DNA of 64,000 bases, from positions 10,106,381 to 10,170,380 of the forward strand of contig JABAKD010000011.1 in the NCBI GenBank assembly GCA_012845835.1. Direction: 5' to 3'. The DNA comes from Undaria pinnatifida. Its lineage: Eukaryota; Sar; Phaeophyceae; Laminariales; Alariaceae. Made by a program: the position numbers and the translations under genes. The notes beneath the pieces are model-generated. The model saw only the letters and a list, made by a program, of their open reading frames with translations, searched no databases and had not been told where the DNA came from. Below, piece by piece: positions 35,927 to 46,200 of this stretch; position 1 is the stretch's first letter, and each line of letters begins with the position of its first letter.

Positions 35927-36337
35927 GGATGCGAGCAGCCGATCCATCGTCGCCTTGAGGCGGATCATGTCTGCGTCTATCAGAGCGAACTCACCAGACA
36001 CCTGCCCTTGTCCGAGCAGCACTTCAGCCGATGTGACCCCCACAGCCTCGGACCCAGCGGGACTGGGGCTGAATAAAGATGGTGCCGCGGTGGTAGGCGC
36101 AGCAGTAGCAGCAACCAAAGCTGCTGCGGCACGGCGACCTTCGGACTCAGCTTGCACAGCAGCCAGAGCTTCGGCACTGCGAGCGTCGACCCCAGCTTGC
36201 ACAACAGCGACAGCAGCATAAGCCTCTGCCTCGACTCGCGTAGCATCCGAGGCAGCCTGATTAGGACCGCGTACAGCAGCAGCCACGAGAGCTTCAGCCT
36301 CCGGTGATTTGCACTCTTCCATCGTCGAGGAGTGCAC
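35690..36337 (-). CDS. Gag-like ORF1 of the recombinase element
   Basis: 215 codons from an ATG at 36337 to a TAG or similar stop at 35690. Ala/Val/Glu-rich N-terminal half, then a predicted amphipathic helix region (LKATMDRLLASVETLQDAV ... VEAMLQQFMDNV), then a basic/acidic tail. No zinc knuckle is seen. Position next to repeat A1 fits the first ORF of a Ngaro-like element, but the sequence itself is not diagnostic. The last about 15 codons are read through the hairpin loop into the inverted arm and are probably not original. Confidence 0.55.
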   Translation of the reverse strand: MHSSTMEECKSPEAEALVAAAVRGPNQAASDATRVEAEAYAAVAVVQAGVDARSAEALAAVQAESEGRRAAAALVAATAAPTTAAPSLFSPSPAGSEAVGVTSAEVLLGQGQVSGEFALIDADMIRLKATMDRLLASVETLQDAVAGGASRVENVEAMLQQFMDNVGDRQPASRDSGDVRERQLQKSQLTDDTLPERRKNLKRRSGSVSSVSCDF

Positions 36338-36549
36338 GAACTTAAACTAGTCTGTATCACACCTTGGACCTGTAGCTCTGACTCTGCTCCCCTACGCGCT
36401 CCGCGTGCAGGTCGTCGCCTACACAGCTGGGCCAGGTGTACCCAAGGCTATCACTCATACGACTATGAATTACCGCATTGATCTGATTGGTCAAACTTCT
36501 TACGTACGTACAAAACCCATATTTTCTCATACTTCGATAATATTCTGCT
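36338..36549 (-). repeat. Split direct repeat A1
   Basis: Matches A2 at 34510-34721 over 212 bp with one or two differences (for example GCTGGG against GCCGGG). It forms the right edge of the element and is followed by the target sequence ACCTATGAAG. Confidence 0.92.
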
Positions 36550-36923
36550 ACCTATGAAGCCGAATAATCCCTCCATAAATCAGTGGTATCTTATGCCAAC
36601 TCTTTGCCCATTTCCTCTCCCTACATCTTTAATCTACTGCTTCCTTTCCTTACATATCGCTTAAAATCCTCACAAGCCTATCGATAATTTGAAACTTATT
36701 TTAATACCAGGTATTATCGTAAAGCTGCTGTTTTGAAACAAGGCAAGAAGTAGAGGTCAAGGTACATATTATTGCCATCATCCAAGGTATCCATTCAAAA
36801 AATAGCCTGGGGTATACGGCACGTATAATAGGTATTGTCTAAGCAGTACGAGGGTATACATTTACAAGCAGTAGGTAGCGATCGAAACCCTTGAAAATAT
36901 ATTAGAAAAATTAAAATACACTC

Positions 36924-37142
36924 CAGCTGTGAGATCGAATATTTTGTCGAAACTCATCTTTGCAAGCTGTGTGTGATACTCCGATCGCGCGTATTACGGG
37001 TTGTGTGTCATTAAGGATATAGGTCGGCGACTCCCCTTGCAACTACAGCAGTGTAGCTATCAGGGTCAACAGGGTGATGTTAGGCAGTCTGTGCGCGGAA
37101 ACTATAAAACCCGTTTCTGAGGGGGACAAAATCTGACAGCTG
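36924..37142. mobile_element. MITE family M1, complete copy
   Basis: Begins CAGCTGTGAGATCG and ends GGACAAAATCTGACAGCTG. The terminal inverted CAGCTGT(G/C)AGAT motif defines the ends. The same element lies inverted at 53401-53643 and split at 28858-29348. End fragments are found at 19540-19625 and 53910-53980. Confidence 0.8.
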
Positions 37143-37364
37143 TGGAAGGAAATGCATCAGTTTATCAAGTGAATCCTGTAAGTCGAATATCCGGTGAGGG
37201 GAGGGCGGAGTTTTTAAGGACGTGGGGGCCTGATTTTGATCAAAAGGGGGGCGGGAGGGGGGAAGGGGGGGGAGGGGACGGGTGGGGCAGGTCTATTTGT
37301 GCGTGGAAACTATAAATATTTCTTGTGGGGGAGGGGAAGGAATGTGGCGGGGTATATCTATTAA

Positions 37365-37765
37365 ATTGTCAGTAGGTATCGATCGATACCCTTGAGAACC
37401 TATTGAATTGGGCAATAGGCATCGATTGATACCCTTGCAAACCTTTTACACTGAGCGATAGGTATCGATCGATATCATCGCACACGTATCGCTTTAACCA
37501 ATAGGTTATTGACTGGTGGCGATAAAAAGGTATTGATCAAACGATAGCCTGTTGGAAGTCATTTTCGAATTATGTTGGTGCCCAAGATACCTATCGATAT
37601 ACACCTTCGCAAGCATATCGGTCGCACAATAGGCTATTGTAGCCACTGCCATTACCGTATTGTTGCTTACAATACCTATCGATAGACCCCGAAGCCGAGC
37701 TATTGTGCCCCGCGATAGGTATCGATCCTCATAGTTGCCGACCTATTGTTGGCCCAATAGGCTTT
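37365..37765. repeat. ATCGAT-palindrome array
   Basis: At least six spaced units built on TAGGTATCGATCGATACC, with (T)AATAGG and CCTATTG linkers in between. Similar units occur at 30030-30270, 33200-33265 and 38080-38225. The array is irregular, so it is a degenerate satellite or remnants of one element. Confidence 0.7.
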
Positions 37766-40251
37766 TCGATAGGGTATTTTCCAGGGTAAAAGAAGGAATT
37801 TGACGGTTTACAAACAGGTCGCTCTAAAGCACTGCAGGCTTGAGCTTCGCATCGAACACACATAAGTAGTAATCACCACCTTGTTGTTGAGACCATCCAC
37901 CTTGGTCTTCTTGAGGCACAACACGCACAGACAGCGCCGTTTTCGGGGATTCTCCGCTGGGGTGGAGGGGTATGCGGCGTGGATGATGAATGGCGAACTA
38001 GAGTTGATTGTACCTAGACCGGCTGCCTTCGAACGCATTTGCTCTCCAACACTGAAACAATAAAATGGCGAAAGGTCTACGTACCCATACCTATCATCCG
38101 AACAATAGAATGGTGAAGGTCTGTCAATACCTATCGTCCCAAACAAAAGAATTGTGAAAGGTCTACATGTATCGATACCTACTCGAAATCAAAAGGTTTG
38201 GTGAAAAGTATATCGATACCTATCGGACTAACCCATACGTTCCGCCTCTCGGCGCCAGTATCCCATCGCCCAAACAATACCGTTATGCGAAAACCTTCTT
38301 CCTGCCGGTTGTTGGTCTGATTGGTCAAGGAGCGGGGGGGGGCAGCGTAGCAATGTTGTTGGCGAGATTTCCGCTGCTCTTTCTCGTCAGACACGCAATC
38401 TGCTCTTCAAGGGGAACGCGTACTTCTGTCTCCTGCAGCACACGCCCATTTAGTCGACGTTCGGCAAAGTCGTACAGACTGCGCATCTAGAGTCAAGTGT
38501 ATTCCAAGCATTTTGTCGAAGCGGGATCAAGTCGTTTGTTGTATCATGTAATACGGAAGAAAGCACACAACGGTACTATCATTTTGACGTCTGAAGATGT
38601 TATCACCAGGTGTGCAGTTGTGGGGGGGTGTGCTACCTAACGCATCCCCGGTGATAACGGTAAACAAAATTCACCGCACCACCGCGGCTAGGGTGCTTGC
38701 TAGCGGGGGTCTGTGCTAACAACGGGGTGTGCTAACAGTATCAATGATTGCCGAGGGGCGTCAACAGACCTCGGCCAGATTGAAAATGGTGTGATAACAA
38801 GAGGGCGTCATAGCAAGCGGTACGACGACAAGCGGGGGGATACAGGCAACAAGGAGTGTGATAACAAGAGGTGTGCTAACACGCGAGAGGCTTTGGTCTG
38901 AAACCAGCTTGCTTTTCCATTCCTACGCAACCCGGGTGATGGTGAGACCAACGCTTGAACCTGGAGATGACAGCAAAGATCCCGCCTTGCTGCGATGCCG
39001 GAGAACGGTTACCGGCAGAACTAATTTTAGTTTGGCTGTTGCGCTGGCGCAACCTTCCGGTCGGTGTTTTTGTCGTTTAGCGCAACAGGTGCCGGAATGC
39101 GTGTTGCACGCAGCGCACCAAGCGTTTTCCCGCCGCGCCAACTTTTTCCCGCGCCGACGAAAAGCCTTCTGGACATGTCCTTCTCGCCTGAACAGGAATG
39201 ATAATTTCACGCACCTTTTTCGTTTTCGCTGCCGGAGATAATAATGTTTGAGGTGTCTAAATACACTTCGCCAAGTACTTTTCGTGCGCGTGTTAACGCC
39301 ATTGTCGCATTTTTCCGCCACCGGTGCCTATCCGCCCCCCCCCCGGGGGGGGCTTATAGGCCTGCGACCCGTGAGCGCCACACACCTTCCAGCTCATGTT
39401 GCGTGTCATGCAACAGCCGCCGGAGCCCTAATTACTAATTATCGTACGCCCTGGCTACCGGTACCATAGATATTCAACGATGTGAAAACTCCAGAGGATC
39501 GTGCCCCAGAGGCCCTTGCCCCACTGAAAAGTAGCTGCTGCCATAATCACGTGAAACCCTTGTTTCTAGTCGACGCTCAGATCAGAGCAACAATACCTGG
39601 TACACCGTAGCGTTGCGCGCACTGGTTTGTTTTCGAGATACCGGTACAATGGCACGCGACAAGGTCCGTGGTTGGCCACAAACCTAATAACGGTACTGGT
39701 ACCGGGGCCGGCAACTTTAGTCTAGGCTTGAAAGTAGGAAGAGTAGTAGCAGACGTGGTACCGGCGGTACCAGTACCGGTACCTTCGGGCTATCCTGGAA
39801 ATAAACGACGTGGCAGTTGCTTCAGGCACGGGAGCATCAGGCACCTTTGGGGTCGTGCCGCGGACTCGTTCGGCCCACGTTGCTGGGGCAGATCTGTTGC
39901 CTCCATGCTGGTGTCCGCGTGTTATGGGTGAACGGTATCTCCTGGTGGCGTGATCGTTTTGGAGATTGATGCTGTTTTCAGGCGCACCTCCGTAGGGGGT
40001 TTGGTATTTAAAAATACCCCCGGTGATGAACGAAAAATGAACCGAAAGCATCGCCGTATGTGCTCATGCGGGAGGGTGCGTTATCAAAGGGGGGGGTGCT
40101 TTCTTCCGTGCTATACAGTCCACGGCTCCGTGGCTCAGAGCAATCGAAGCAGCAGCAACGTTGATTGGTCCACTCACGAGTGCCCTTGCCCTTTTTTCTG
40201 TTGCGAGTTGTCTCCGATGATGACCCGTTGTTTATTTTTGTTTCTTGACAG

Positions 40252-43200
40252 GTGCCGCGGAGCTCGGTCTGAGGTAATCAAAGGAAACCTCGCCATGCCG
40301 GATCGGTCCATCGTTCCCACCACCAAGGTAACGAACACCCCCTACTGTCTGCTGTAGAACACCACACACACGACACTTCGTCCCGCGCACATGAACCAAA
40401 ATTATTGCTTCGAACGCTATGTACTAATAATTAATAATATAGTGTATACCCCGTTGTGCTGTAAGTTTTGTTGTTAAAGCTGTATACTAGACCACACCAA
40501 CACCCATCACACGTCACACCGTGTGTACTGCTGTTGTGAGGGTGCCACGCAAAACATACTGCCGTAAACATTATACTTTAATGCCATACTAAAATGTTGA
40601 AAAATCGAATCCTAAACTTCAGGTGGTGCTGAACGGCGGGCAACGGGTGAGCATGACGTCGAGGGACGGGTCCTTTGCGTTTCAGGATGTGCCTGCGGGG
40701 GTGTACCTCCTGGAGGTGCTCTCCACCACGTTCCACTACAGCGCCGTCAAGATCAAGGTGGACGACACCACCGGCATCATTGCTATCGAATACAAGGTAT
40801 ATAACCCGTTGGCCCAGCACTGCCTACCGCGGTTACTGCGAAACCTTTATTGTTACGAACATGTCTTGATAAGCAACTGCAAAAGACGTCAGTGCTAGTG
40901 TTGGCTGCTTTTGGCTTCGTTCTTGCGCCGCTCTCCTAGGCACTTCCCGGAGGGGAACCTTGTGCAACGTATAGCTGCAATCGCAGTACGACCACCTCTC
41001 TTTGCTATCTATGTTTGGTGCGTGGTATATGATATACGCTTTGTTGCGACACCACCGACATCGTTGTTATCGGATTTCCATACAGCACATCCGTGTGATT
41101 ACTATCATATCACAGTGTAGTACGACTGCTATCGTAATCCGACTGCTCGTGACTATTTTCATTATTCGACTGCTCGTGACTGCTATCTTGATGACGCTAC
41201 TTGTTTCCCTGTTGTTGCGGTTACGGGTCTTCTGATCGAAGCTTCTTCCCCCCCCCGAATTTGGAAATGTTTTGAAAATTTGCAAGGTTGGGTTCTGTAG
41301 GGTACGCACAAACCTTACCCGAGGTATTTACCCCGGGTATTACCCTACAAATAATTTCTGTGAGTTCTGTAGGACAGTCATACCCGTACCCGGAACTTCT
41401 GGAAGTTCTGTATGACATTCATACCCGTACCCGGAACTTCAGGAAGTTCTGTACGCCAGTGCCACAAATACCCGGGGTACGGGTATATCACTTTTGTAAC
41501 GTATGTGACTTCTGTACGCCCGTGCCACAATATCCGGAACTTCTGTGATTTCTGTAAGACTGGCACAAAGAACACCCGGGGTACAGGTATACCTTTGTTA
41601 CACAACCCGGGGAGCCCACATGCATTAATTCAGGTTTAATAACCCAAAGAGTGTATTGTTCATTATATTATAATGCCATATCTTGTCAGTGAAACCAACC
41701 GAACACCGAATATACAGCAGCAGCAGTACGTATCGTATATGATAGTAGCAGCTACTGCAGCAGTAGGTCCTGTCCATGTTTCTTTCGTTTCTAACCCGTG
41801 GGCACATGTTATATTAACGAAGGACACTTTTGAATACTCCGGAGTATATAATACGAGTAATCTTTTTTTGTTTATCGAATTGAATTCGATTCGATTAGGT
41901 GGAAACATATATACCTGATACGAATTTGGCTCCTATCGGGAAACCACGTATTGCGTACGTATTGTCAATGTTTTTCTGATCGGAATAATACATAGATCTA
42001 CCGTGACGGCGATGCATCTAGAAGTATCTTCTGTGTTTTCGGTAGTTTCGCTTCTTCTTTGTCACGGCACTTGGCTTATCGAGCTGTGGTGGCAAATATG
42101 GGCTTGGGACCGCCATTATTTTATTTGTTTTGAAGCGCCACAGCCAGGGTACGCGATGGTACGATCATAGCTCAGTATAGCCGTGAGCGCGGCTGTTGCC
42201 CAGTCGCCACTCATTGAGGTTCACGATTAATCGCCTCTCTCAGTGGTGGTTTTGTCGATAATTCCTAATTCCTTAAACCTACGACAGATTACCTCGGGGA
42301 CATTGGCCCAATGAGAACATGCCATCCATGCAAGTTGGATTAAATCCTCCACTTCAAATCGAACTCGCCCCCGAGGGGGTGTGCATGTACCCGGGTTACC
42401 CGCACCCGGAACTTCTGGAAGTTCTGTACGCCCGAGCCACAATACCCGGGACTTCTGAAAGTTATGTAAGACATTCATACCCGTACCCGCACTTATGTTA
42501 TTCTGTAGGACATTCATACCCGTACCCGGAACTTTTGTGAGTTCTGTACACCCCGTGCCACAATACCCGGGGTACGGGTACAGCACCTTTCGTACCCGCC
42601 CGGAACTTCTGTGAGTTCTGTACGCCCGTGCCACAATACCCGGAATTTCTGGAAGTTGTGTAACACTTTCATACCCGTACCCGAAACTTCTGGAAGTTCT
42701 GTAAGACTCCCATACCCTTACCCGGAATCCACAAACCCTATAGAACATGACCTTGGAAATTTGTATCGAACTATGGAGGAGTTCTGTCATAATAATGGAT
42801 TTTAGTAGGGTGCGAAAAACATGGATACCTTCCATTTCCAAGTTTCCACTTTTTCTGACATTGATTTGGAAATGTAGTTTTATGTTTTTGGATTTTGAAA
42901 TTTTTAGACAAGGCTTGCTTCGATAAGAATAACCCTAATAATTTCCCCACTGGGGGGTCAGGTTTTTCGACCAACACCGTGAAAATGGCGGTCTTATAAG
43001 ATATTTACCGGTAAAAGTATATGTTAGTCGTTTGATCGCACATGAGTACGGCGAGTACTCGTGCTGCGCTTGTCTTAAAAGTCCTTGCATTTTTGGTGGA
43101 ACAATTGACGAAACCCAGCAGCCCGCGGTGCTTTTTGTGGGCAATGGTGTAGTCGTAGCGCTGCACACTGGCAGCTTCAATCAGTAGATATAGTCCTGAC

Positions 43201-46200
43201 TGCTGTGGCAGCCATCAGTATTCTGGATTGCATCAGTACACTGAGTTCGAGCGTAGCGAGGTCTCCGGACTCCTCTCGGAACTCAGTTGTACGGGTGTCC
43301 GTTTGAAGTGTGGCGTGTTTCATGGGCGTACGCGTAATATACAATCTACTGGCAGCCTACCGGCAGGCTCAAGAAGTAGATACTGTAGATACTGCCAATA
43401 GCATTATATTGGCGGTATATACTGTACCAGTGCGCAGCCCTTTGTAATCGTTGTTTTCATCTTCGTCACGCTATTCCTCTATGCCCGCAATGGTGTAATA
43501 CTTCGTACACGTCTTGTCCATTTTGTTTGCGTATCTGATGTTTTATCTATTTATCTGTTTGTTTGGTGTGCGTCCGTGTGTCCGCTTGTCGGACGATCGC
43601 CTCTTTGTACTGGCGCAAGCTAGTACTAGTACTAACAGTGCCACTGTAATCATAGTACGATAGGGGTGCGCCCAAATTTCTGAGGTGTATTGATCACTTA
43701 GCGAGCAGTATATCTCATCAGCGACCGATTTTCGAAAGAGCTTCAAGTGCAACGCGATGAACAATCCCATGGCCTAGGTATTTGGTAAATAATATATTTC
43801 ACGCCTCGGACAGATCACGATCTAGATTATGTAGATCATTTAGATCATCTAGATCTTGTGCTGTTCATCCTGCTATCTGCCGTTATGAGTGTTGTGCGAG
43901 ATCGGTATTCCATGGAGTTCAGACCTAACCCAGGAAACATGTGCTACATACATTATGCAGATCGTACGGTTCCCACCCGGTAACAAGAGCTAGGCCATAC
44001 AGATATTCCCTGAAGGATCTAGATTGTCAAGTAGAGATCGGTGACCTGTCCAACGCGTGAAGTGTTTTAGGAAATGGTGCTCCAGCGATGTTGGGTGGTT
44101 CCTCAGTTCTGGAATCTCGTAGCAGCCAGATTCCCCCCCCCCCCCCCCCCCCCCCAAAGCTGCTACGCTTTTCGTAGCACGTGTCGTCTGCATGGCACGT
44201 CTCACGTTTCTCTTTGTCTGTGGGCCTGTTGCCTGTGTTCGGCCGCCTGCTCGCCGGCTACGCCTTGCTTGTTCTCGTCTGCCTGCCTGTTCGTTGTCTG
44301 TTTGCCTGTTCGTTGTCTGTTTGCGTGCTCGTTGTCTGTTTACCTGTTCGTCTGTTTGCTTCAAAAAAACGGCCCGCTTTTCTTTCTTGTGGGGACGGTG
44401 TGTACCTCCCGGCAGTACCCCGGCGCCGCCCGGAAGGAGACCGTGCACCCGATTCTCCTCACCGCGCATACGAAGTGGTAAGTCAGTCGACGCCGTGCTA
44501 CGACAGGGGGTGGCAACACGCTTTTGGCCTTTTTATTTCTTGTTGATTGAGCTCCCCAATCCATGATGTGCCCATATATTTGTGACTGTGAGAACAATTT
44601 TTGTTCATTTTAGACGAAGGCCATGGGCCTGCTCATGGGGTCAAGCATTCATGTTTGATCAAAGGCAACTTGTTGTTGAGGGGTATGGTATTGTATGATA
44701 TTGTATGATATTGTATGGTATTGGTACACATTTCCTCAAGAGGAGAGCCTCAGAATTTATGGTTCAAGTGTTTCCTCCGTGGCATGCGTACGTCTCCGTC
44801 TCCGTCTGTCAATCTCCATCTCACACCCATTTGGAGGAAGAATTTGGTCAGTGTTTTTCCCTCTCACGCCCTTTTTCTTCGAGTGTCTGGCTGGTGCTGA
44901 CAATGCTGTTGCCTTTATGGTGAATAGCATTGGTGTTTACCGTTTTTCGCCCTTTCGGCGAAGGATTTGGTTGGTGTTGGCAATATGACGGCCCTTTGGC
45001 GACTAATCTCGTTGGTGTTTACCATTTAACGCTCTTGTGGCGAAATATCTGGTTGGTGTTGGCAACATGACGGCCCGTTGGCGAATATTCTTGTTGGTAC
45101 CATTTAATGCTCTTTTGGCGAAGGACCTGATTCATGTTTTTTGCCATCTGGCGGCTTTTGGCGCGATTGATGTGGTTGGTATCGGCCGTGTGACTCCCTT
45201 TGGCGGAGGATCTGGTTGGTGTTTGCTATATTGCGGCGCATGGCGAAGGATCTGGTTGTTATTTATCGTCCTAATCGCCCGAGCTATGATACGGTAGTAT
45301 AGTGTCGTACGCCGAAGTTCGCTACCATGTTTAAGCAACTGGCGCTAACGGCCCTGTACTTCACCCCAAAATGCCAGGGTTACGCGTATCAATAATTACA
45401 CTATTGAATCACGTGGCGGTGCACGTCGCGAAGCAACGAACGCACAAAAAAATATCGTAGCGCGCGAGAGGCCCTGAGCCTCTAATAAACGAGACTCTGG
45501 CAGCGACTAGTACAGTACTACCATACCCTTGGTGATTTTTTCACTCGGCCGGTTGCCAGTTGTTCGTGAAATGGTCGACAGATTGCGAGGACGAGAGCTG
45601 GAAAGGAAACGATTGATGCTGAACGAAATCGCGTTTTTGTTTGTGCTGCTAGTGTAGGGTTCGTTCTTTTTTTTTTTCCTGGTGTGGGTGCTTGTGATGC
45701 GGGACGTACGCACAGAACGACGAGGCCGTTTAGCCTCAGACGCGTTTTGGAGTGTTTGTTGCTCTCTGGCTGGTTCTTGATGTTGTGCTTACAGTAGTAG
45801 GTGTGGTGTTTGATGCCGATACATGCTACGACAGCGGTGTACTATTTGTACTATTACATATTATCGCTTTTTTTTTCACCAACATGTCTCTGCCTGAAGG
45901 TGGTCCTTGAATAATGATGTCATAGTCAGGGGTACTCATTCAACCCCGGTCGCCTCGGTGGCGTATCAGGTTATCCTCGAGCCTAGTATAGGTCAGTTTT
46001 GTGAGTTCGAGCCCCGCCGAGTGCATACTCGTATAAATTCGTGAGGACTTTTTCTTGTGCACAAATTGACTTGCGGAAAGCGCGAGAGCGTGAGTTAGCA
46101 ACACTCGATGAAAAACCGACGGGCAGTGGGATTGCTGAACCCTATGCGCGATAAAAATTGAAGGCAACAAGCGGGGGGGAGAAGGGACGACACCTGTGAC

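Larger units (their letters stand above)
33806..36549 (-). mobile_element. Tyrosine-recombinase retroelement derivative with split direct repeats (Ngaro/DIRS-like)
   Basis: Read on the minus strand: A1 (36549-36338), Gag-like ORF, hairpin, tyrosine-recombinase ORF, B1 (34889-34722), A2 (34721-34510), 535 bp, B2 (33974-33806). A1=A2 (212 bp) and B1=B2 (about 168 bp), the split-direct-repeat layout known from Ngaro-type YR retroelements. Comparison with 54720-54760 defines the ends: ...GCAGTAGT at the left and ACCTATGAAG at the right, with no target duplication, as expected of recombinase integration. Reverse transcriptase and RNase H are missing, so this is a non-autonomous deletion derivative. 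Confidence 0.82.
36550..40251. other. Repeat-rich intergenic region upstream of EMC7
   Basis: It contains MITE M1 (36924-37142), G-rich tracts (about 37195-37290 and 37325-37345), an ATCGAT-palindrome array (37365-37765, with stragglers at 38080-38225) and GGTACCGGTACC-type text (about 39690-39790). The EMC7 signal-peptide exon and promoter should be here. One weak candidate is an ATG near 38353 (translation MLLARFPLLFLV), but its only phase-2 donor is poor. Confidence 0.5.

Noticed and set aside
38353-38490. EMC7 signal-peptide exon (MLLARFPLLFLV...)
   Set aside because: Hydrophobic start is suggestive, but the only phase-2 donor (gtcgta) is weak and the distance to 40252 is untested; left as a candidate only.
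41285-42740. CRISPR-like repeat array
   Set aside because: Units vary in length, have no unique spacers, and lie in an intron of a nuclear gene.
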